Part shown: one piece after another, positions 60,625 to 64,000 of the stretch | Numbering within the stretch: position 1 is the stretch's first letter | Layout of the letters: the number at the start of each line of letters is the position of its first letter | NCBI GenBank assembly: GCA_019419545.1 | Contig: DXZT01000038.1 | Span: forward strand, 13,492-77,491 | Reading direction: 5' to 3' | Length of the DNA: 64,000 bases | Source: Collinsella sp. | GTDB lineage: Bacteria; Actinomycetota; Coriobacteriia; Coriobacteriales; Coriobacteriaceae | The notes under the pieces: model-generated | What the model saw: only the letters and a program-made list of their open reading frames with translations | Databases searched by the model: none | What the model was told of the DNA's origin: nothing | Made by a program: the position numbers and the translations under genes

Positions 60625-60872
60625 TTAGTATTCGATGCCCTGACGGGCTAGGAGGCCTTCGTCGAAGTAGTGTTTGACGGGTCGCATTTCGGTGACCAGG
60701 TCCGCGAGGTCTGCGAGGGGCAGCAGGCCGCGGCCGGTTAGCACGAGCTCCGTGGTGGCGGGCTTTATCGCAATCAGTTCCTCGACATCCTCTCGCGCCC
60801 CAAAGCAGCCTTCGTCTTGCCCTTGCCGTCGCCCGTATAGATCTGAACCTTGCCGACTTCCAGTGATGCCAT
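60625..60872 (-). pseudogene. btuR/cobO (cobalamin adenosyltransferase) pseudogene
   Basis: The minus strand starts with ATG behind AAAGGA and reads MASLEVGKVQIYTGDGKGKT, the Walker A region of CobO/BtuR corrinoid adenosyltransferase. It soon hits a stop. In another frame the true C-terminal end is present: TTELVLTGRGLLPLADL, then LVTEMRPVKHYFDEG and ARQGIEY and a TAA. The middle of the protein (about 100 codons) is deleted with a frame change. An intact homologue is about 170-200 residues. It is clearly non-functional here, a decayed cobamide gene between MATE and ftsH. Confidence 0.85.
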
Positions 60873-60949
60873 ATCTGTCCTTTCGTGCCCGGCGTCGGTT
60901 TATCGTCGCTTGGGTTGGGTATTCTAGAAACCATTATCAACCCCAGTAG

Positions 60950-62857
60950 ATGGAGTTCAAGCAGATGGAGATGGATGACAACAAGCGTAGACGGAATATG
61001 ATCCTCTACGTGCTCATCGCCTTCGTCGTCTACCTCGTGCTCTCGACCGTTCTGTTCCCCAACATCGGTCACACGCAGCAGATTACGAAGACCGACTACT
61101 CGACGTTTGTCAAAGCGCTCGATAAGAAGAGCGTCGACAAGGTCGAGTACAACACGGACGATTACACCATTTATTACACCAAGAAGGGCGAGGACAAGAA
61201 CATCGCCTATAAGACGACCGGTGTGCCGAATGATGCGGGCTTTACCGATCGCGTGCTTGAGTCTGGCGCTTCGCTGGAGTCGGTCGTTCCCGATAAAAAC
61301 TCGGGTTTGATGACCTACTACCTGCTCACTCTCATTCTTCCCATGGCGATTTTCTTCCTCATCGGTTGGTGGCTTAACCGCCGCATGAAGAAGGCTATGG
61401 GCGATGACGGCCCGTCGATGAACTTTGGTGGCGGCGGTTTTGGCGGCGGCGGACTGGGTAAGTCCGGCGCGCGCGTGATCGCCTCCAAGGACGTGGGCGT
61501 GACCTTTAAGGACGTCGCCGGCCAGGAAGAGGCCAAGGAGTCTCTCAAGGAGGTCGTCGACTTTCTGGAGAAGCCGCAGCGCTACGAGGAGATCGGCGCC
61601 AAGCTGCCGCGCGGTGCTCTCCTTGTTGGCCCTCCGGGTACCGGTAAGACCCTGCTTGCCAAGGCTGTTGCCGGCGAGGCCGGTGTTCCGTTCTTTAGCA
61701 TTTCGGGCTCTGAGTTCGTTGAGATGTTTGTTGGTCGCGGCGCTGCAAAGGTTCGTGACCTGTTTAAGCAGGCCAAGGAAAAGGCCCCGTGTATCGTCTT
61801 TATCGATGAGATCGATACCATCGGTAAGAAGCGCGATGGCGGCGGCTTTAGCGGCAACGACGAGCGCGAGCAGACGCTCAATCAGTTGCTGACCGAGATG
61901 GATGGCTTCGATAACCACAAGGGTATCGTTGTCCTCGCTGCCACCAACCGTCCCGACAGTCTCGATCCCGCTCTACTGCGCCCCGGTCGTTTTGACCGCC
62001 GCATCCCCGTCGAGTTGCCCGATCTGACCGGCCGTAAGAACATCCTCGAGCTCCACGCCAAGAGTGTGAAGACCGAGCCGCCGATCGATCTGACCGCGAT
62101 TGCCCGTGCCACGCCCGGTGCCTCGGGCGCCGACCTGGCCAATATCATCAACGAGGGCGCCCTGCGCGCCGTTCGCGAAGGTCGCAAGCGTGCAACCCAG
62201 GACGACTTCGAGGAGTCGGTGGAGGTCGTCATTGCCGGCCAACAGCGTAAGTCCACGGTGCTTTCCGACCACGAGAAGCAGGTCGTTTCCTACCATGAGA
62301 TCGGCCATGCCATTGTTGCCGCTCGCCAGAAGGGCTCTGCGCCGGTCACGAAGATCACCATCGTGCCACGCACGAGCGGTGCTCTGGGCTACACCATGCA
62401 GGTCGAGGAGGATGAGCGCTTCCTGACCACGCGCCAGGAGGTCCTGGACAAGCTCGCCGTCTACTGCGGTGGCCGTGCGGCCGAGGAGCTCATCTTTGGT
62501 GAGATGACGACTGGCGCCGCCAACGATATCGAGCAGGCCACCAAGCTCGCCCGCAACATGGTGACGCGCTTTGGTATGTCCGACGAGTTTGGCATGATGG
62601 CGCTCGGTACCGTCCAGAATGCGTACCTCAACCAGGACACGTCGCTCACCTGCGCCCCCGGCACGGCTGAGCGTGTGGACGCGATTGTCGCTAAGTTGAT
62701 CGAGGACGCGCACGATCGCGCTCTGCAGATCCTCAAGGAGAACAAGTTCAAGCTCCATGAGCTGGCTCGTTATCTGTACAAGAAGGAGACCATCACGGGC
62801 GAGGAGTTCATGAACCTCCTCACGCGCGAGAATCCGCTGATGCCCAAGCAACAGTAA
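60950..62857 (+). CDS. ftsH: ATP-dependent zinc metalloprotease FtsH
   Basis: A membrane-anchored AAA protease that degrades misfolded membrane proteins. 635 residues. Two membrane segments (about 17-37 and 122-141) enclose a small extracytoplasmic domain. The AAA module has GALLVGPPGTGKTLLAKAVA, IVFIDEIDTIGKKR and LRPGRFDRRIPVELPDL with the SRH arginines; the zinc site is SYHEIGHAIVAAR. The tail ends ITGEEFMNLL. The start is uncertain among ATG 60950, 60965 and 60971, as no strong site is visible. A glycine-rich linker (FGGGGFGGGGLG) follows the second membrane segment. Confidence 0.94.
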   Translation: MEFKQMEMDDNKRRRNMILYVLIAFVVYLVLSTVLFPNIGHTQQITKTDYSTFVKALDKKSVDKVEYNTDDYTIYYTKKGEDKNIAYKTTGVPNDAGFTDRVLESGASLESVVPDKNSGLMTYYLLTLILPMAIFFLIGWWLNRRMKKAMGDDGPSMNFGGGGFGGGGLGKSGARVIASKDVGVTFKDVAGQEEAKESLKEVVDFLEKPQRYEEIGAKLPRGALLVGPPGTGKTLLAKAVAGEAGVPFFSISGSEFVEMFVGRGAAKVRDLFKQAKEKAPCIVFIDEIDTIGKKRDGGGFSGNDEREQTLNQLLTEMDGFDNHKGIVVLAATNRPDSLDPALLRPGRFDRRIPVELPDLTGRKNILELHAKSVKTEPPIDLTAIARATPGASGADLANIINEGALRAVREGRKRATQDDFEESVEVVIAGQQRKSTVLSDHEKQVVSYHEIGHAIVAARQKGSAPVTKITIVPRTSGALGYTMQVEEDERFLTTRQEVLDKLAVYCGGRAAEELIFGEMTTGAANDIEQATKLARNMVTRFGMSDEFGMMALGTVQNAYLNQDTSLTCAPGTAERVDAIVAKLIEDAHDRALQILKENKFKLHELARYLYKKETITGEEFMNLLTRENPLMPKQQ

Positions 62858-62883
62858 AGCCGCGGTCGAACCAGTAAACGCCG

Positions 62884-62918
62884 ACGCCCCATTTGAGCAG
62901 CTTTCTCAAATGGGGCGT
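62884..62918 (+). terminator. ftsH terminator
   Basis: ACGCCCCATTTGAG (62884-62897) pairs with its exact complement (62905-62918), then TTTGCTT. The downstream gene begins only 20 bases later, so some read-through is expected. Confidence 0.85.
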
Positions 62919-62938
62919 TTTGCTTGAGAGGGATGGAA

Positions 62939-63430
62939 ATGAAGATCGTGGTGAGCGCCTGCTTGATGGGCGAGAGCTGCAAGTATAACGGGCTCGATAA
63001 CTACCACCGCGCGTTGGTCGAGGCTTACGAGCGCACGGGGACCGAGGTCCTCCTCGTGTGCCCTGAGGTCTTTGGGGGCCTGCCCACGCCGCGCAAGCCG
63101 TCCGAGATCGTGAACGGCGAGGTCCGTACCTGCGAGGGCGTGTCCGTTGACCTGGAATTTCGCCTAGGCGCCCAACGTGCGCTCGACATGTGCGAGCAGG
63201 CAGGCGGACCGGAAGAGATAGTCGCGTGCATCCTTCAGGACCGCAGCCCCTCGTGCGGCGCAGGTCACATCTACGACGGCACCTTTAGCGGTACGCTCAC
63301 CGCGGGCAACGGTGTTTTCGTCGACCTGCTCCTGCGCCACGGCTACCGTGTGATCCCGGCAAGCGAGTTCGACCCCAGCATGTTGGAACATTGTCCACAG
63401 CACTTGAACCCAACATTTCCTCTCGGGTGA
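62939..63430 (+). CDS. DUF523 protein
   Basis: A 163-residue protein of the DUF523 family. Conserved parts are VVSACLMGESCKYNG at the start, VCPEVFGGLPTPRKPSEI, and ILQDRSPSCGAGHIYDGTF; the Cys residues suggest metal or Fe-S binding. Function is not established to my knowledge. The C-terminal tail after VIPASEFDP may be replaced: the last 15 or so codons overlap, on the opposite strand, the end of a recombinase remnant. ATG 62939 lies after GAGAGGG. Confidence 0.8.
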   Translation: MKIVVSACLMGESCKYNGLDNYHRALVEAYERTGTEVLLVCPEVFGGLPTPRKPSEIVNGEVRTCEGVSVDLEFRLGAQRALDMCEQAGGPEEIVACILQDRSPSCGAGHIYDGTFSGTLTAGNGVFVDLLLRHGYRVIPASEFDPSMLEHCPQHLNPTFPLG

Positions 63431-63512
63431 CCGTTTTGGCATCATCCGTGAATTTGATATCGAGTACGACCCGGTCATCAAAGACGTAGACCGAGTTGAC
63501 AGGCGCCGTACC
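63399..63512 (-). pseudogene. Serine recombinase C-terminal remnant
   Basis: The minus-strand reading VNSVYVFDDRVVLDIKFTDD followed by AKTVTREEMLGSS resembles the last strands of large serine recombinases, where a 'FVN.VYVYDD.IVLTFNYKDG.KTI' pattern is typical. Nothing upstream in the same frame matches the recombinase, so only the tail remains. It overlaps the end of the DUF523 gene on the other strand. The family call rests on this short match. Confidence 0.45.
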
Positions 63513-63612
63513 CAGGCAGCCCCTCCCCGCGGCCCTCGCGCAGGAACGCGTACACGGCCCTCCCGTCTCTTGCGCCCCTCCCGGAACTGTCCACATCAGT
63601 GTAGCCAATCTA

Positions 63613-63835
63613 GTCCGCCAAGGGCTGCAGCCCGGACAACGCGGCGATGGAGGGCTTCTTCGGCCTGCTCAAGAAGGAGTTCTGGTACGGCAGGGACTGG
63701 TCGGACTGGACCCCCGCCTGCTTCATCGAGGAGCTCGGGGGCTGGATCGGCCGATACAATACGGAGAGGCACAGCGATGCGCTCGGTGGCCGTACGCCGG
63801 CCGAGTTCCGCTCCGCGCTGGGAAGGGCCGCGTAA
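63613..63835 (+). pseudogene. IS3-family transposase (OrfB) 3' fragment
   Basis: The reading from about 63613 gives SAKGCSPDNAAMEGFFGLLK, then KEFWYGRDWSDW, an Ile/Glu-rich stretch, and GRYNTERHSDALGGRTPAEF, matching the C-terminal end of IS3/IS150-type DDE transposases, including the final catalytic Glu region (MEGFFG). The first two catalytic Asp residues and the rest of the element are missing, and a stop codon lies just upstream. It is a relic next to the recombinase remnant. Beyond 63836 to the window end I see no gene. Confidence 0.8.
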
Positions 63836-64000
63836 CGGTCCAAGAAATCGTCCGCAGTCCCTATTCTTGCCCCTTTGGGACGGCTTCTTGTTGGGGCGTG
63901 CCTGCCCCGGACCCTGCTAGGAACGAGTGTAGCAAACTGGAGTTTTAAATTAGTCTTTGCAAATAACCTTTGAACCTTCACCATCAATTACAATTCCCTG

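Noticed and set aside
1..64000. CRISPR array
   Set aside because: No set of regularly spaced direct repeats was seen; the only close repeats are the two tRNA-Asn genes.

Overview
The window reads as chromosome from a high-GC Coriobacteriia-type actinobacterium, most likely Collinsella or a close relative. This rests on the codon bias of the core genes, the coaD / SepIVA-like / yceD / rpmF / plsX / acpP / rnc / smc / ftsY / ffh order, actinobacterial protein flavour, and intergenic palindromes I associate with Collinsella (the last from memory). No rRNA operon is present. Two identical tRNA-Asn genes are.

Layout: (1) 303-1328, a dTDP-glucose 4,6-dehydratase. (2) About 1.4-9.9 kb is an AT-richer accessory island dominated by defence-type genes and their wreckage. 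It holds a DUF2188 gene and a putative PD-(D/E)XK nuclease gene, then a 5' fragment of a second restriction-nuclease-like gene abutting an internally deleted IS256-family transposase. Next comes a complete type II retron: an msr-msd RNA with a1/a2 repeats, an NDT-like/winged-helix effector and a retron reverse transcriptase. A gene graveyard follows, and the island ends with an MqsR-MqsA-SecB-like tripartite toxin-antitoxin-chaperone (TAC) operon behind an operator-rich promoter. (3) 10.0-21.1 kb is a Gram-positive-type Pel exopolysaccharide operon (pelD with an SDR domain, pelE, pelA deacetylase, pelF, pelG), continuing into CotH, VTC-domain and DUF4956 genes. pelG carries a one-base frameshift. 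(4) 21.2-28.2 kb holds a Cys/Met-type PLP enzyme, a ModE-like regulator, IMP dehydrogenase, leuS and a lipoprotein, separated by several large inverted-repeat elements.

(5) 28.4-40.1 kb is the translation/transcription housekeeping block rimP-nusA-infB-rbfA-nrnA-truB-ribF-dnaG-rpoD, led by a promoter and a terminator-like attenuator ahead of rimP. (6) 40.2-55.6 kb has two tRNA-Asn genes, an Asp23 protein, a DAK-type kinase, recG, rsmD, coaD, a SepIVA/DivIVA-like coiled coil, DUF177, rpmF, plsX, acpP, rnc, smc, ftsY and ffh. (7) 55.6-62.9 kb has a DUF134-NifX fusion with paired palindromic operators, thyA-dfrA, a SpoU/TrmH methyltransferase, a MATE transporter, a deleted btuR/cobO pseudogene and ftsH. 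(8) 62.9-64.0 kb has a DUF523 gene followed by recombinase and IS3-family transposase debris.

The most interesting content is the defence island: a type II retron whose non-coding RNA can be drawn directly from the sequence, and a chaperone-controlled toxin-antitoxin system, next to a possibly new nuclease locus.
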